Both the position numbers and the translations under genes were made by a program. A DNA stretch of 64,000 nucleotides, taken from positions 9,858,001-9,922,000 of the forward strand of contig OX388318.1 of the NCBI GenBank assembly GCA_947579605.1, in the 5' to 3' direction. Origin of the DNA: Athripsodes cinereus. Its lineage: Eukaryota; Arthropoda; Insecta; Trichoptera; Leptoceridae. Positions 46,741 to 58,299 of this stretch are shown in pieces. The notes under the pieces are model-generated. The model was not told where the DNA came from. It saw only the letters and a program-made list of their open reading frames with translations, and did no database searches. How positions within the stretch are numbered: the stretch's first letter is position 1; each line of letters starts with the position of its first letter.

Positions 46741-47544
46741 TCTGCCTTGTCTATTTTATTAGGAATTTTGAAGGAAAGTCTGAAACGAAATTTTGATATT
46801 TAAAATAGACGAAATTTAAATTTTGATACAAAAAACAACGATTCTACTAATTAAGTAACCATTGAATTATTATTTCCAATTTTTCAGAGTAATAACTATA
46901 TCACGACTTCATGAATGGTACCTTATGGTATACTTAATATGTAGGTATGAATGTAGCATAGCATAAGTTTATTGTTAATCAAATTATACGATTCTTAACA
47001 ATTACACAGTATGTGACAATGTAGGCTTGGTCTCGGAACACCAATGGTGATATGTGATATTCGCTTGCAGTATTATTACCCATTGTTTATATATACATTA
47101 TGTGTATATCCATATCGGATAGTAGGGATTGCGGTATTAGGCATTTTGAGCTTTTAAATTCAATTGCAACGGTACGGTTTTGCATTCAGTGTTACGAAGG
47201 ATTTTATTACACTACTGGTTGAGAAGTGGGAGGGGACAGGGTTAGTTATTTGACTATTTTAACCCTTCGCTGAATACGGGGATTGATTATTTGTACATAT
47301 TCCTATTTCGGGAAACGAAAACTATTACTCTATGTAGGTGCTACATTTATGATAACATATCTGCCAAATAATTCTTTCGACTTTCTATCTTTCAATGTGT
47401 TGCGAAGGCTTTAACAACATATTATATCCATCATTTAATCTTCTCATATTCCTTTTGAAAGACCTTATTTTGGAATGCCTTCATTCATTGTTCTATATTG
47501 ATTAAGTTTGGTCGAATTTGTTTGATTATTAGTAAAAACCCTAT
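46741..47544. other. AT-rich DNA between two related repeats
   Basis: No gene recognised. Confidence 0.5.
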
Positions 47545-47695
47545 AACCCCTCAAAGCACGAGCTCTGCTCAATTTTGAGGGTTAAAAAAACAGATAATAT
47601 AAAGATTTGTATAATTGTGCTTATTGTATATATCATTATTTTTAATGCGTTTATTATTATCTCAATAAAAAATATTTGAATGTGAATTTGAACTG
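47545..47695 (+). repeat. LINE-like 3' UTR, second copy
   Basis: ACCCCTCAAAGCACGAGCTC then TGCTCAATTTTGAGGG matches CTCCCCAAAGCCCGAGCT...GCTCAATTTTGGGGAG of the 46583-46740 minus-strand repeat. It ends near TTATTATTATCTCAATAAAA. The CCCTCAAA/TTTGAGGG ends pair, so both copies could fold. Confidence 0.6.
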
Positions 47696-49010
47696 CACGG
47701 CATATTTCAGCGTTTATCCTAAGCAATGCAGATAACGTCAACGAAGTATTTGGAAGTTCAGAATTTCCATTAGGTTTAATTTCCAACACTTTGAATACTT
47801 ATATGACTTTAAACAGTATGTATTTTCATACTAGCTTACCTGTATATTGATTAATTAGTATCGAATTCCTGTTTTAATGCTTTGTTTTTTTTTCATTTTA
47901 CATATATTTAAAAGTCAAATAGCCTTCAACAGGAATATTGCTTTAATTGTATTGTAAATGACTAGTCTCTTGTTATTTTAAATATAATTTTTATTGTTAT
48001 ATTAATTATCATTATTTATTGCTTATTTTTAATTATTATTTTGGATTATTAGTCTTACCAACTGACATCTTGTTATTTTAATAAATATTTTTATTTTTGT
48101 TAGTTTAATTATCATTATTTTCTACTTGTTATCATAACTATTATTTTTTTTATTTTGGACTTACTTGTTGTTACTTTTATTTTTCTGTTGTCATCATGTA
48201 AAAGACGAAAACCGTAAATGTGCTTAAATATTTTTTTTTTAATAGAACGAGTGCTGTTCTTCATTATTAACTACAATATATTACCTTTATATATTATTCG
48301 TATATAAAAACGTAATCTGTTAATATTTTTGTAAGTCAACCATTAAGTTAACGTTGTCAAATTTATATTAATAAAATACCTTTATTAAAAATATTGAAAC
48401 AAACTTTTCTTATTGAAGCATGAAATGAAATATTAAACAGAAGATCGATCAATTCTTATATTCCGAATGGAATAGCATAAAGGAAAATGATGAAGCTAAG
48501 TGCACATCCATTACGTAATGAAAATCACTTTAAGGCGAAGAGATAAATGGATTTGATTTGGTTCCACTGCACGGAAGGGGTTATTTGCATTTGGTATTTT
48601 GCCTGCGCATTTCCAGGGCCCATTGGATTAACAAATGGCATCCAATTTTACGTGAAATGCATTTAATTTATCTGTTGTGTTCGCGCTATGTTGTGCCACC
48701 ACTGAGCTTTCTCCTTTGCATTTGCAACAACATTTCCAAACAGTGGTGTAAATTATACCTACGCGGACATTTTTACATGGCTTTAAAAATATTACCAAAA
48801 AAATAATAATAAAAGTTATGTTCTGTTGTGCTACCTCCATTATGGTGAATGTGCGGGGATTATAAAAATGGTTTTTATATCCAGAAGAAGTTTAATACAC
48901 TGAGTGCATAGACATCGGAAAATGTGCATATTCGTAAATCAAAATATTACTTTCATACCTATACTTAGTATGTGCATTACTAAATACTGGATTATATGCA
49001 ACAACAAACA
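47696..49010. other. AT-rich DNA, no gene recognised
   Basis: The 48545-48790 patch has a more balanced composition and open frames on both strands, but no family is recognised. Confidence 0.4.
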
Positions 49011-49190
49011 AGTTCGTTGGTAGCCTGGAGGTAGAGCCTCGGCCTCGTGAACAAGTGGTCCGTGGTTCGATACCAGATGCCGGCAAACTCCCCTTTCACG
49101 ACACAAGCTTTTAGTAACTTACTGTGAAAGGTGTATAAGGTGTATTTGGGTTTATAACAAAACCCAGATATATCTTTTTTTAAAAAAATA
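49011..49190 (+). mobile_element. tRNA-derived SINE, well-preserved full-length copy
   Basis: Starts AGTTCGTTGGTAGCCTGGAG then GTAGAGCC (A-box). A perfect internal B box GGTTCGATACC lies at about 49074 in the phrase GTCCGTGGTTCGATACCAGA. The tRNA-unrelated body has GCCGGCAAACTCCCCTTTCA, CGACACAAGCTTTTAGTAAC and TTACTGTGAAAGGTGTATAA. The 3' end carries TGGGTTTATAACAAAACCCA, which can form a hairpin, then AGATATATC and a T/A-rich tail. An RNA polymerase III promoter inside a tRNA-like head is the hallmark of SINEs. No amino-acid acceptor stem is formed, so it is not a tRNA gene. Confidence 0.9.
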
Positions 49191-50064
49191 AAAGCATTAG
49201 AAGCTGATATATTATGTATTGTTGGTGTTCAAATATTATGGTTAAAAAACAAGATTATACATATGAAATCGAAAATATGTGTATTGACCGCGGTTTATTC
49301 GGTGCAAGTAATGTTCTATTATTTTTAAGGTAGGTAGCATATTTACCAATTAGTACTAAAAAATAGTAATAATATGCATCATTACAGCAGATTATCATCA
49401 AAATATGCAAACATTTATAAGCTGTTCATGAGTGCAAAAACCTATAGGTAAAACTATTTAATATCCGGTTTCTATTGATCACATTTATGAAGTTTTTTTC
49501 ACAACAATATTAAGAAGATTTAGAAATCCAAATTATGAATACAATAGGTACATGAGTACGAGGAACACTTTCTAATATTTGAAAAAATGTGATTTAAATT
49601 TTTAGTTGAAGTCGAAATAAAATAAACAAATATCATCCATATTACAACATGTTCTAAAAACACTCATTTCAAAAATGACAAACTTTGTGATGTGAATGTC
49701 ATATAGACTCAAATGTCTATGGTTTTCCCAAATAATATAATATAAATGCATATTTGCTTATAATCTGATTTCTTTACTTAACACATTACTTTGTACTTTT
49801 ACACCAGACTTCTTACCACCCCCTTCACCCTACCACATACCATACCCCTCAGACACCTTTCTATGCACACCATTAATACACATAACATTGGATTATTACA
49901 GTGATTTACAGCATTACATTGCATACTTAATTTCCAATTTTTAACGTATTATTTATCTAAATTAAACTTCCATATTAACCTCATTTGTCTAAAATGAATT
50001 AATCTTAGATTATTTTTGTGTGTAAATGTGTATGAAAAATTTAGTATTTTAATGTGGGTAAATA
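49191..50064. other. AT-rich DNA, no gene recognised
   Basis: A C-rich patch (CACCCCCTTCACCCTACCAC, near 49816) lacks any other signal. Confidence 0.45.
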
Positions 50065-50178
50065 TACTCTCGAGAAAATCTAAACATGGTCTTAATATTG
50101 TCTTGATTTTAATCATACGACTCGTGAAGGGACTATAGTCAAAAATACCATGCAATCGCTACCGAGAGATTGGTATGC
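50065..50178. mobile_element. partial fold-back MITE, same family as 63850-64000
   Basis: AAAATCTAAACATGGTCTTA, TTTTAATCATACGACTCGTG, GACTATAGTCAAAAATACCA, GCAATCGCTACCGAGAGATT and GGTATGCAC correspond, reverse-complemented, to the element at the right edge of the window. The second terminal repeat is missing. Confidence 0.8.
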
Positions 50179-51054
50179 ACAAAGTAATATTTTTTGCGAT
50201 ATACTTTTTGTACTGGTAATTATTTATAATAAATAAGTACCCTACTATACCAACCAATATACCAAATTCCCTCAAAGGAATTAGTAAACTAACTGTATGT
50301 ATGTCTTTGTTCTCTGTGCCAATAAAAAATAAGAAATTCAGAATTAGTGGTAGGCCCTTTACGGCCGAGTACAAATTTTTGCTGTTTTATGAACAGTTCT
50401 ATTTGATATATTTGTAGCAAAGAATAGGAGACTTTTTCTTTCCCAGTAACTGTTATAATTATGTACCTATGTAAGTATGCTAATATAATTATGTGAACTT
50501 GTGGAATTGCGTTAGAAAACGCAAACATCTGAGGATAATGCAACAGAATCGTCCATCAGTTCAGTATTAAGTAGAATTTTCATCTAAGTGATGATTTACA
50601 ATAATTCAAACAATTAAAGGGATGTGATTGAATGTTCGTTCGCGTTTTCCATAGGACGCAGTAATAAAGGCACACATGAAAACAATAATTATAAATGTAA
50701 CAACTGTACCAGGTACCTACCCTATACGCACCAATAACGTGCACCATGTGGTTGTTTTATTTGTTCAAATATTAACGTAGAACATTATAATAACTACAAA
50801 TAATCTGTTACATATATTATGTCCTATTGAAAAACCGGTCGGGGAACCCATATGAATATTTTTATGTATTTTTCTATTGAAAAAAAATCCTGACATCTTG
50901 GCTGCCTGCTTGATAATCCCTCTTTTAGAATACATTATACGTAAAAACGCTCTGAATGGATATCGTTGATTTCTACTCTGTACTTCAGGGAGGAGTGTTG
51001 AAAGACGATTGAGTGATTATTAAAGTAGTTTTTTCGCAGAAGACAAGAGTATCT
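50179..51054. other. AT-rich DNA, possible SINE scrap
   Basis: TCTGTGCCAATAAAAAATAA then GAAATTCAGAATTAG at 50317-50352 may be an inverted internal scrap of the RTE-tailed SINE-like family. Otherwise nothing recognised. Confidence 0.4.
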
Positions 51055-51275
51055 TCACTTGGTTCCGTGGAGTCATCAGCAAAGAATAGGTTTCCTACTG
51101 TTTTCTTTGTGTTAACGAGTACCCTGTATAAGGTAGATATAATGGAAACTTCACAAATAAGGTATTTAAAATCTTTAATTCAGCGATGACGTTTGCCAGC
51201 GATGATAATGAATGTCATACTTTTTATTGATACAGAGAAGACAGCCTGCTGGCCACTCTCGTTGTGGGAGTATAA
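51055..51275 (+). mobile_element. RTE-tailed SINE-like element, copy J
   Basis: TTCCGTGGAGTCATCAGCAA, AGAATAGGTTTCCTACTG, TACCCTGTATAAGGTAG, CAGCGATGACGTTTGCCAGC, ATACAGAGAAGACAGCCTGC, TGGCCACTCTCGTTGTGGGA. The central ACATGCAG hairpin is deleted, and the end is joined directly to GTATAAAT. Confidence 0.75.
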
Positions 51276-51739
51276 ATTTGGAACTACATCATCTCTTTCT
51301 TCTCTTTAGCATCATATCACTTTTGTCAATTGAGTAAGCGATAAATCAACACAATGTGTTAAAAATACCATACCCATACGATACATTATAATGGAACTTA
51401 GTATGATGGTGTTCTGTTATAATTATGTGTATCTTTAGGTTTACTGAAAAAAGAAATTGATTTTCACCAACACGTAGCTATCACATATTATATTTTTGTT
51501 AGTGTTGGTCAATATAACTTTTTTTAAACTAATTAAATTGAAAATTTCAAAGGGTTGTTTGTTATTTAATGTCATTTTCGTATTGAATTTGTATAAAAAA
51601 AAATCAGTTTTTATTCTAATCAATAACACAGCAACATATGTCTTTGATGTTTTTATCTTAAATGAGTACCTACAAACCTGATATTAAGGGAGATTTTAAC
51701 AAAATTTTTCTATGGGTCTAATACCGGTATCAGTATTTT
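51276..51739. other. AT-rich DNA
   Basis: No gene recognised; the open frames on both strands here are AT-driven. Confidence 0.45.
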
Positions 51740-51772
51740 TACCATTTGTGGAATATGCCGTGATGGTATAGT
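51740..51772 (+). mobile_element. isolated 3' terminus of the RTE-tailed family
   Basis: CCATTTGTGGAATATGCCGT followed by GATGGTATAG matches copies B and C at the extreme 3' end. No body is attached, as in a very short truncated insertion. Confidence 0.65.
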
Positions 51773-51971
51773 TTAATATACTATTACTATTTATTGCGTC
51801 TCCTTCTACCAATCGAGTGACAGGAACGTATGTTTTTTTTATCTTATCACCCTTTTTAAATATAGACCTCAAAAAGAATACAACGTTATTTTTTCCGTTT
51901 ATTAAGAAAATATAAACTAAAGTTTTTTAGTATGGTTTGTCTGATGGATGTGAATATAATTAATTTTTTGT

Positions 51972-52147
51972 TTTAAAAAGATATATCTGGGTTTTTGTTA
52001 TAAACCCAAATACAACCTTATACACCTTTCACAGTAAGTTACTAAAAGCTTGTGTCGTGAAAGGGGAGTTTGCCGGCACCTGGTATCGAACCACGGACCC
52101 CTTGTTCACGAGGCCGAGACGCTACCTCTAGGCTACCGACGAACTCG
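51972..52147 (-). mobile_element. tRNA-derived SINE, well-preserved full-length copy
   Basis: Reverse complement of the 49011 element with few differences. The minus strand begins CGAGTTCGTCGGTAGCCTAG, has B box GGTTCGATACC, body GCCGGCAAACTCCCCTTTCA, and a TTTATAACAAAAACCCAGAT end. The plus-strand open frame at 52050-52319 is antisense to it and is not a gene. Confidence 0.9.
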
Positions 52148-52639
52148 CGAAACGATACTTTCTATAAAAATTATGTGGACCGAGTTTTCAAAGATGGGTG
52201 CGTATGAAGCAATTGAAATCAATGAGTTTGAAAAGAAAAATTGTACGTTCATGGAAGTCACTGAATATATTTTTTTACAAATAAAATATACATTTTTCAG
52301 TCATGAGGCGCGGACGTAACGCTATTGGCTTTTAGTCACGAATTTTATTCCCAGCCAGCGCAAAACGAGATACGCCCTTTTTCTAAATGTACTGGCTTTG
52401 AGTATTACGTGTATTTATGTTTAGTGTAGTGTAAATATGTATCGGTGCGTTATTACTCAAAATACAAGTTTCATCATTACTTTTTTTATTTGCACACATT
52501 TCGGTGTGTGCAAGTAATATCCATAGGTACTTTTAAAATAATGAAAGAGGGTTGTTGAAGCGTAATGAATTGAACTGCATATTTGTGTGATCGATAAATT
52601 AAACATAAAGATAAAAAAGAAACGTGGATTAACAAATAT
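52148..52639. other. unclassified DNA
   Basis: No gene recognised. Confidence 0.45.
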
Positions 52640-52925
52640 TATATTATTGCAGGAAAAACTCTCAGAAACAGAATAAGAAATATTAAGATCAGAAACATTT
52701 GCAACATGGAAGACATCGTAAGATGAAGTAGAAGACAATTGTGGAGAGACCATGTAGATTGGATGGTTGAAAATAGAATCGTGCATATAGCTGCAAAGGA
52801 AACATCAGTCGATTTACGTCCCTGAGGAAAGTCAACAAAAAAATAGCTGGGCTTCAGTATCATAAGAGGAAACAACTTTCAAACTAACAGATCGATGATC
52901 TATGTACAATATGAATAAGAAGAAG
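52640..52925 (+). pseudogene. decayed RTE-like LINE C-terminus with (AAG)n tail
   Basis: The plus strand reads GKTLRNRIRNIKIRNICNME, then DIVR(stop)SRRQLWRDHVDWMVENRIVHIAAK before another stop. It ends in AATAAGAAGAAGAGG at about 52912-52926. K.R.R.RN..IR.IC..E......RR..W..HV.RM...R is the conserved C-terminal half of RTE-like LINE ORFs, corresponding to 652-695 of the intact ORF at 28899-31220. At least two stops disrupt it. It ends about 40 bases before the satellite array. Confidence 0.75.
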
Positions 52926-52967
52926 AGGATTAACAAATAGAATTGATATGAATTGTATACTGAAAAA

Positions 52968-53747
52968 ATGAAGTGTAACAGTGCATTTCCATGTCTTATG
53001 AAGCGTCAGGCAGCATACTAAAATAACGATTAAGCACGCCACGACTCTCCGCGGTGGTATCATGTGGGTACTATGTAAATACTAAATAATGAGGTGTACA
53101 CTCTCACGCACTTTCTATAAAAATGAAGTGTAACAGTGCATTTCCATGTCTTATGAAGCGTCAGGCAGCATACTAAAATAACGATTAAGCACGCCACGAC
53201 TCTCGGCGGTGGTATCATGTGGGTACTATGTAAATACTAAATAATGAGGTGTACACTCTCGCGCACTTTCTATAAAAATGAAGTGTAACAGTGCATTTCC
53301 ATGTCTTATGAAGCGTCAGGCAGCATACTAAAATAACGATTAAGCACGCCACGACTCTCGGCGGTGGTATCATGTGGGTACTATGTAAATACTAAATAAT
53401 GAGGTGTACACTCTCACGCACTTTCTATAAAAATGAAGTGTAACAGTGTATTTCCATGTCTTATGAAGCGTCAGGCAGCATACTAAAATAACGATTAAGC
53501 ACGCCACGACTCTCGGCGGTGGTATCATGTGGGTACTATGTTAATACTAAATAATGAGGTGTACACTCTCACGCACTTTCTATAAAAATGAAGTGTAACA
53601 GTGCATTTCCATGTCTTATGAAGCGTCAGGCAGCATACTAAAATAACGATTAAGCACGCCACGACTCTCGGCGGTGGTATCATGTGGGTACTATGTTAAT
53701 ACTAAATAATGAGGTGTACACTCTCACGCACTTTCTATAAAAATGAA
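52968..53747. repeat. 155 bp satellite-like tandem array, 5 units
   Basis: Units begin ATGAAGTGTAACAGTGCATT at 52968, 53123, 53278, 53433 and 53588. A few bases of a sixth (ATGAA) start at 53743. All spacings are exactly 155 bp and the units are almost identical. Variants seen: CTCCGCGG in unit 1 but CTCGGCGG in the others; CTCGCGCA in unit 2; GTGTATTT in unit 4; ATGTTAATAC shared by units 4 and 5 where 1-3 have ATGTAAATAC. The shared variant in adjacent units suggests growth by neighbouring duplication. The unit is not a multiple of three and has no frame. CGCCACGACTCTCGGCG forms a small stem. Confidence 0.97.
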
Positions 53748-54749
53748 TAACCATAAGGTGGATGCAAAAAACATTAAGGGTTGTACCCTCCCTTACCCGT
53801 GGATATTTCAGGAATGGTAGTTCCTATGTCATCCACACTCATCGTGCAAAATCTTTATTTATGCAAAAAACAGATTATTTTGGCCAACTCAATCTTATAA
53901 TAATATAAATATGATAATCTATAGAATTAAAACGCTTTAAAAGATCTTGAGGCCATAAATATATTTTCCCTCTGAACCCCACAATCCATAGATACTTAAT
54001 TAATCGCATTCCTAATAGATAATGTTTATCACGTGACTTATAGAATAATATAATGATGTTGGTATTCAAGTCACGGCCTACAATGTGATCAGTTCAGCAT
54101 TGTATGTTGTGAATGTATAGAATATTGTGTAATCTGTTCACACAAAGGACGATGTTGTGCATCTGAAGCTGACGTGTGTTAATTATTATTGGAGTCGATT
54201 TCAATTATATGCCGTTAATTAATGCTTGAGCCGAATTATCAACGGATCGCTTTGTTGTTTACAATTTAATAAAATTAAGCAACATTATTGGGAAACAGCC
54301 ATCATGGCTGATTTAATTGATAATCACGTATGTCGACATTTCAGCGGGAATTTCAGAGGTATTGTTATTACTGTATCGCTGAACTGAACGCGGACATACC
54401 TGACGGTATTCAACATTGTATAACGTGTAGTATAAAGGTAGAGAGGGAAATCAAAGACCGAAATGTTACGTTATTTCATTTAGCCTATCGGTGAAACTAT
54501 GATATGTATAGGAATCTACGATCCCGAATTGCTCTGTAATTTATGATAAAAAAAATATATATTCTCAATGAAAATTATTTTGAAGTGACCACGAAAGCAT
54601 ACCCAAATCGTGGGAAAGATATCAATGATATAATTGAACATAATAATGTAAACTGGATGTGAACCATTCAAGATCGGATGGTATGGAAAAAATAGGGGAA
54701 GCATTCATCTAGGAATGAAAATGGGAATAGGTTGAATAAAAAAATTGCT
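53748..54749. other. AT-rich DNA, no gene recognised
   Basis: GTTGTACCCTCCCTTACCCG at 53780 is a less AT-rich patch next to the satellite. Nothing else seen. Confidence 0.45.
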
Positions 54750-54763
54750 TATAGATATTATGT

Positions 54764-55249
54764 CATCATCATTATCATCATTGCCCTCAACGCTCCTCTC
54801 GGGAGCACAGGGCAGAAACCAGCCTCCTCCATTTAGAGCGTCTCTGTGCCAATTGCGTCACCTCTTTCCACAACATTCTTGCGCTCCGATATCATTGTCA
54901 TCGGAACGGTGTATTGTGAAAGAGGGACGCCCGGGCCGACAGAACCCTTGCGGACGGAAGAACAGTGCTCTTTTTGGCCAACTATCATTAGGCATTCTCA
55001 AAACATGTCCCAGCCAGAACCATCGTCTCTCCTGTATTACGGAGATTACAGGTCTCTGCTGGGTGCGCCGGCGCACAGCATCATTTGTAACATTTTCATA
55101 CCATCTGACATCCAAAATCCTTCTAAGACACTTGTTTTCAAAATTTTCAAAGCTTAGTATCTTCCGCTCTTGAGCCTTGGTTAAGTGCCAAGACTCGCAG
55201 CCATATAGAAGGATTGGGATGATGCACGCATTGAACAAGCGACATTTTG
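54764..55249 (-). mobile_element. 5'-truncated LINE copy with (TGA)n tail and 14 bp TSD
   Basis: Flanked by TATAGATATTATGT at 54750-54763 and 55250-55263. The minus strand encodes KCRLFNACIIPILLYGCESW, KAQERKILSFE, NKCLRRILDVRWYENVTND, ERRWFWLGHVLRMPND and RPQGFCRPGRPSF. It then shifts frame because of a one-base deletion relative to the 26014 copy (CAACATTCTTGCGC against CGACATTCCCTGCGC). The first about 20 codons of the open frame (MIIPENDKKGHYYHIVHNIY) come from flanking DNA. The plus-strand frames at 54745-55173 are shadows. Confidence 0.92.
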
Positions 55250-55263
55250 TATAGATATTATGT

Positions 55264-56464
55264 ACGATGTGGTAATAATGTCCTTTTTTATCATTCTCAG
55301 GTATAATCATTTTACATGAAAGACTCAGACTAAACTAAGGAATGAAAATAATATGAGTAAATAATGCTATTAACATGGTCGACTTTTCATTGGGTATCGT
55401 ATAAAGAGAATATCTACTTAATTCTTTTGTTATGTAAAAAATCTGTTCAATATGTTCAGATTTTCAACATTAGCCATTATTTCTCGGTTAATCTTCTAAT
55501 AAAGAATTCCTAAGGTAATAAAATATGTATAATAATATGACCCCAAAAAAGTTATATTGACATTTTGGACGACCACCGCCCGCCTGGTGCTTTATCATTG
55601 ATGTTGGTTTTGGCAAAATTACTATCATACCATTTCCTTTTATTCCATCTTGGTGAGGAGAGAATAGCAGAGGAGCTGTCTCTATGCATTAGCCAGCAGG
55701 GAGAGAGACTGCCAAAGAAAAGGAATATAGATAATGAAGTAAAGCCATCTATTGTAATGGTGAATAGAATCGGAAGGGAACTTAATCTTCTTTTTGTAAG
55801 GAAAAACCTTTTTTGGATGAACAGTATGCGCGGTATCTATCAAATAATAAATATGTCTGCATGTGTGCTTGCTTATATATAATTTTTTTTTTTTTTTTTT
55901 TAACATACATAGACAACTCACAAAGACATACAACACAATTATATGCTATGTTTGTATTTATCAGACAATTATTAAGAATAGGAAAACTATTGCGGTCTTT
56001 ACGATCTCGCACTTATCGAGCAAGTACCTGAATAGCAAAACATTCTGGAACTAACTATTCATAAAAGCATTACATTTTTTATAAGACCACGAACAAAAGT
56101 AAGCAAAAATTTAAAACATAGAAATTTGTAAATCATTGTATACAAATATTCCAAAACATAGACTTAAATTTGTATGAGTAAACCAAGTATATTTTATGCG
56201 CTAATAAAAAACATAACAGCATAAATTTATTAAGATGTTTTATTCTATTTGCATCACTTTACAATCCATCGAACGATATTTTATTTTATTTTAGAAATAT
56301 AAAAGGCATGAAGCGTTTTACATGTTTAAATAAACTTAAAAAAAATCATAGACCACAATTACATAACAGGAAATAAAAAGACATAGTGTCGAAAAATCAA
56401 ACAGTAACCAGAGAAATGTATCGAGAATAAAATAATAATTAGTAGATACAATACTGACTGATGA
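55264..56464. other. unclassified DNA containing one unusual open frame
   Basis: Includes a 105-codon plus-strand frame (55565-55882, listed separately) and a long T run at 55880-55900. Confidence 0.45.
55565..55882 (+). other. open frame of unknown status (105 codons)
   Basis: The middle part (GEERIAEELSLCISQQGERL then PKKRNIDNEVKPSIVMVNRIGRELNLLF) has a balanced, protein-like composition in an otherwise AT-driven region. TTTTTGTAAGG at 55792-55802 could serve as a 5' splice site just after it. I recognise no family; a decayed transposase exon or a small host exon are both possible. There is no supporting promoter or acceptor that I can point to with confidence, so it may be chance. Confidence 0.25.
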
Positions 56465-57113
56465 TTAGTAGATATTAATAGTGACCTTACTGACGATGAC
56501 GATATCGAAAGACAAAGACGAAACATTAGTATTATCTCAAACATGCTCGCCAGGACTTTTTTCAAGTGTAGTGACAGTGTTAAGAGAATGCTATTTAATG
56601 CCTACTGTACAAACCTTTACACATGCCAACTATGGACGAACTGCAGACTGACTACAATAAACAAATTAAGGGTACAATACAATGACGCATACCGTATACT
56701 ATTTGGACATCGTAGATACACTAGTGCATCACAAATGTTTACAGAAGGTAGGACAAATGACTTTAGGGCGACAATGAGACTGAAAATTCACGGTTTTAGG
56801 ACACGACTAATATTAATAAATAACGAACTTTTACGAGCTGCTTCCGAAAGACAAGTACAACAACTGACACAAAGGTGGATTGCTTATTTAATTAATTAAG
56901 AAAGTCTGTAGGTATATTGAACCGATACCAGTTTAGCTGCCTGCTATTGTTGCTGTTGTGTTTGAATCTATGATCTTCTTTCTACTTATTTCTAATCTAA
57001 TATGTATTATTTTTTTGTCATTTGTATTATATTGTATGTATTTTGATATGGACTTGAGAGGTTTGCACACTCCACCTTCAAGTCTGGAGTAAATATAAAA
57101 TAAATAAATAAAT
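56465..57113 (+). pseudogene. LINE 3' end: ORF2 C-terminus plus 3' UTR with (AAAT)n tail
   Basis: The frame open from 56465 reads DDDDIERQRRNISIISNMLA, then RTFFKCSDSVKRMLFNAYCT, NLYTCQLW, NKLRVQYNDAYRILFGHRRY, with a stop at 56899. D.DI.RQ.R....NML.R.F..CSD.VK..LF.AYC..LY...LW.....NKLRV.YND..RIL is the C-terminal domain of a widespread animal LINE group (CR1/jockey-like by my recollection). About 210 bases of UTR follow, including a GACTTGAGAGG...TTCAAGTC hairpin near 57052-57085. The end is AATAAATAAATAAATA. The polymerase core is missing. Confidence 0.85.
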
Positions 57114-58299
57114 ACTCACATAAATCGATAATATCTACACGATAACACTAAGAATATCAAATAATAAGAAATAAATTCTAATATAATATCAATTTAAAAA
57201 AAACAACAACGCAATAAATAGAATTCATTAATTAATATTTGATGATGATTTAATTATTTATTATTCCTAAGTGAAGACGGGTTATAAATCTAGTATTAAT
57301 AAATATAAAAGTTACAACATAGCGCATATCACTATTTTATTATAGCTAAATCTTTCATCAATCAAAGCGGAATTATAATATGACAATACATATACATACC
57401 TCATATTATTTTTATTATTTCTTATATTAATAATATTCTGACTGCTATGTATATAATAAGAAGCAATGAAAATAATATTACAAATAATAATATTATGCCC
57501 TTTATTATTATACTATCTACGTACTAGTTCTATGGAATTCGCCTCAATGTTGTATTATATGCTTTTTAATCAACACATGTTCTTTTTAATGTGTATTACC
57601 GTAGAGTTACATATTTATTATTGTTTTATTGCCTAACACATATTTCATGTATTAACTAAGTATGACTGAAAATGTGGCATTTTCATTATAGATAAACTTT
57701 AGTATCTCAAAATGTTAGAATAGCAAGCGAAATTTAAGGATGGTAGTATGTAAAATCGACATTGAAGTGGGAAGCACTTCCTCGTAAGTTAGACTAAATA
57801 TAAGGTGATTCTTAAATTGTCGAATAGAAACGAGAAAAACGTGAAAAATTTCATTCAAATTCATAAATTAAAAATGAAAGACTTGACGGGAAGGGAGGGG
57901 GAAAATATAAATATATTGTTGAAACCAAATAACCAAATCATGAAAACTGAGACCAAAGAAAAAGGCTTTGACAAATTTCTATATTAATTTGCTAAGGTGC
58001 TTCCTGCCCCTAAAAAAACGCTAGGTACGCCCATGACCATATTAAAAAGAAACTTTGAATTGAAATTCACCGACTGTACTAAAGTAATCCGAGATTTTTT
58101 GCATTCAATTTAATTCTTGGAGTTGACAAAAAATATCGGGTTGTTTAGAGGAGTACGAAAAAATGTGATGTTTTGATTGACACGAATGATATTTTCTTTT
58201 AAAGAGATGATGCTCAATTAACCATATTTCAAAATAAGTTGGTTGATACTTCTATAAATACTCTCAAAGCTAGTTTAAACATGCTGTTAATATGAAGGG
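57114..58299. other. AT-rich DNA, no gene recognised
   Basis: The open frame at 57805-57987 is lysine/asparagine-rich and unassigned. Confidence 0.45.

Noticed and set aside
52050..52319. 89-codon frame beginning in the SINE (also 1725-1943 and 61841-62095 in other copies)
   Set aside because: Antisense reading of the tRNA-derived SINE, repeated in each copy for that reason.
52457..52875. Minus-strand frames of 109 and 78 codons
   Set aside because: Antisense to the decayed LINE at 52640-52925.
52968..53747. CRISPR-like array
   Set aside because: The whole 155 bp unit repeats, with no variable spacers.
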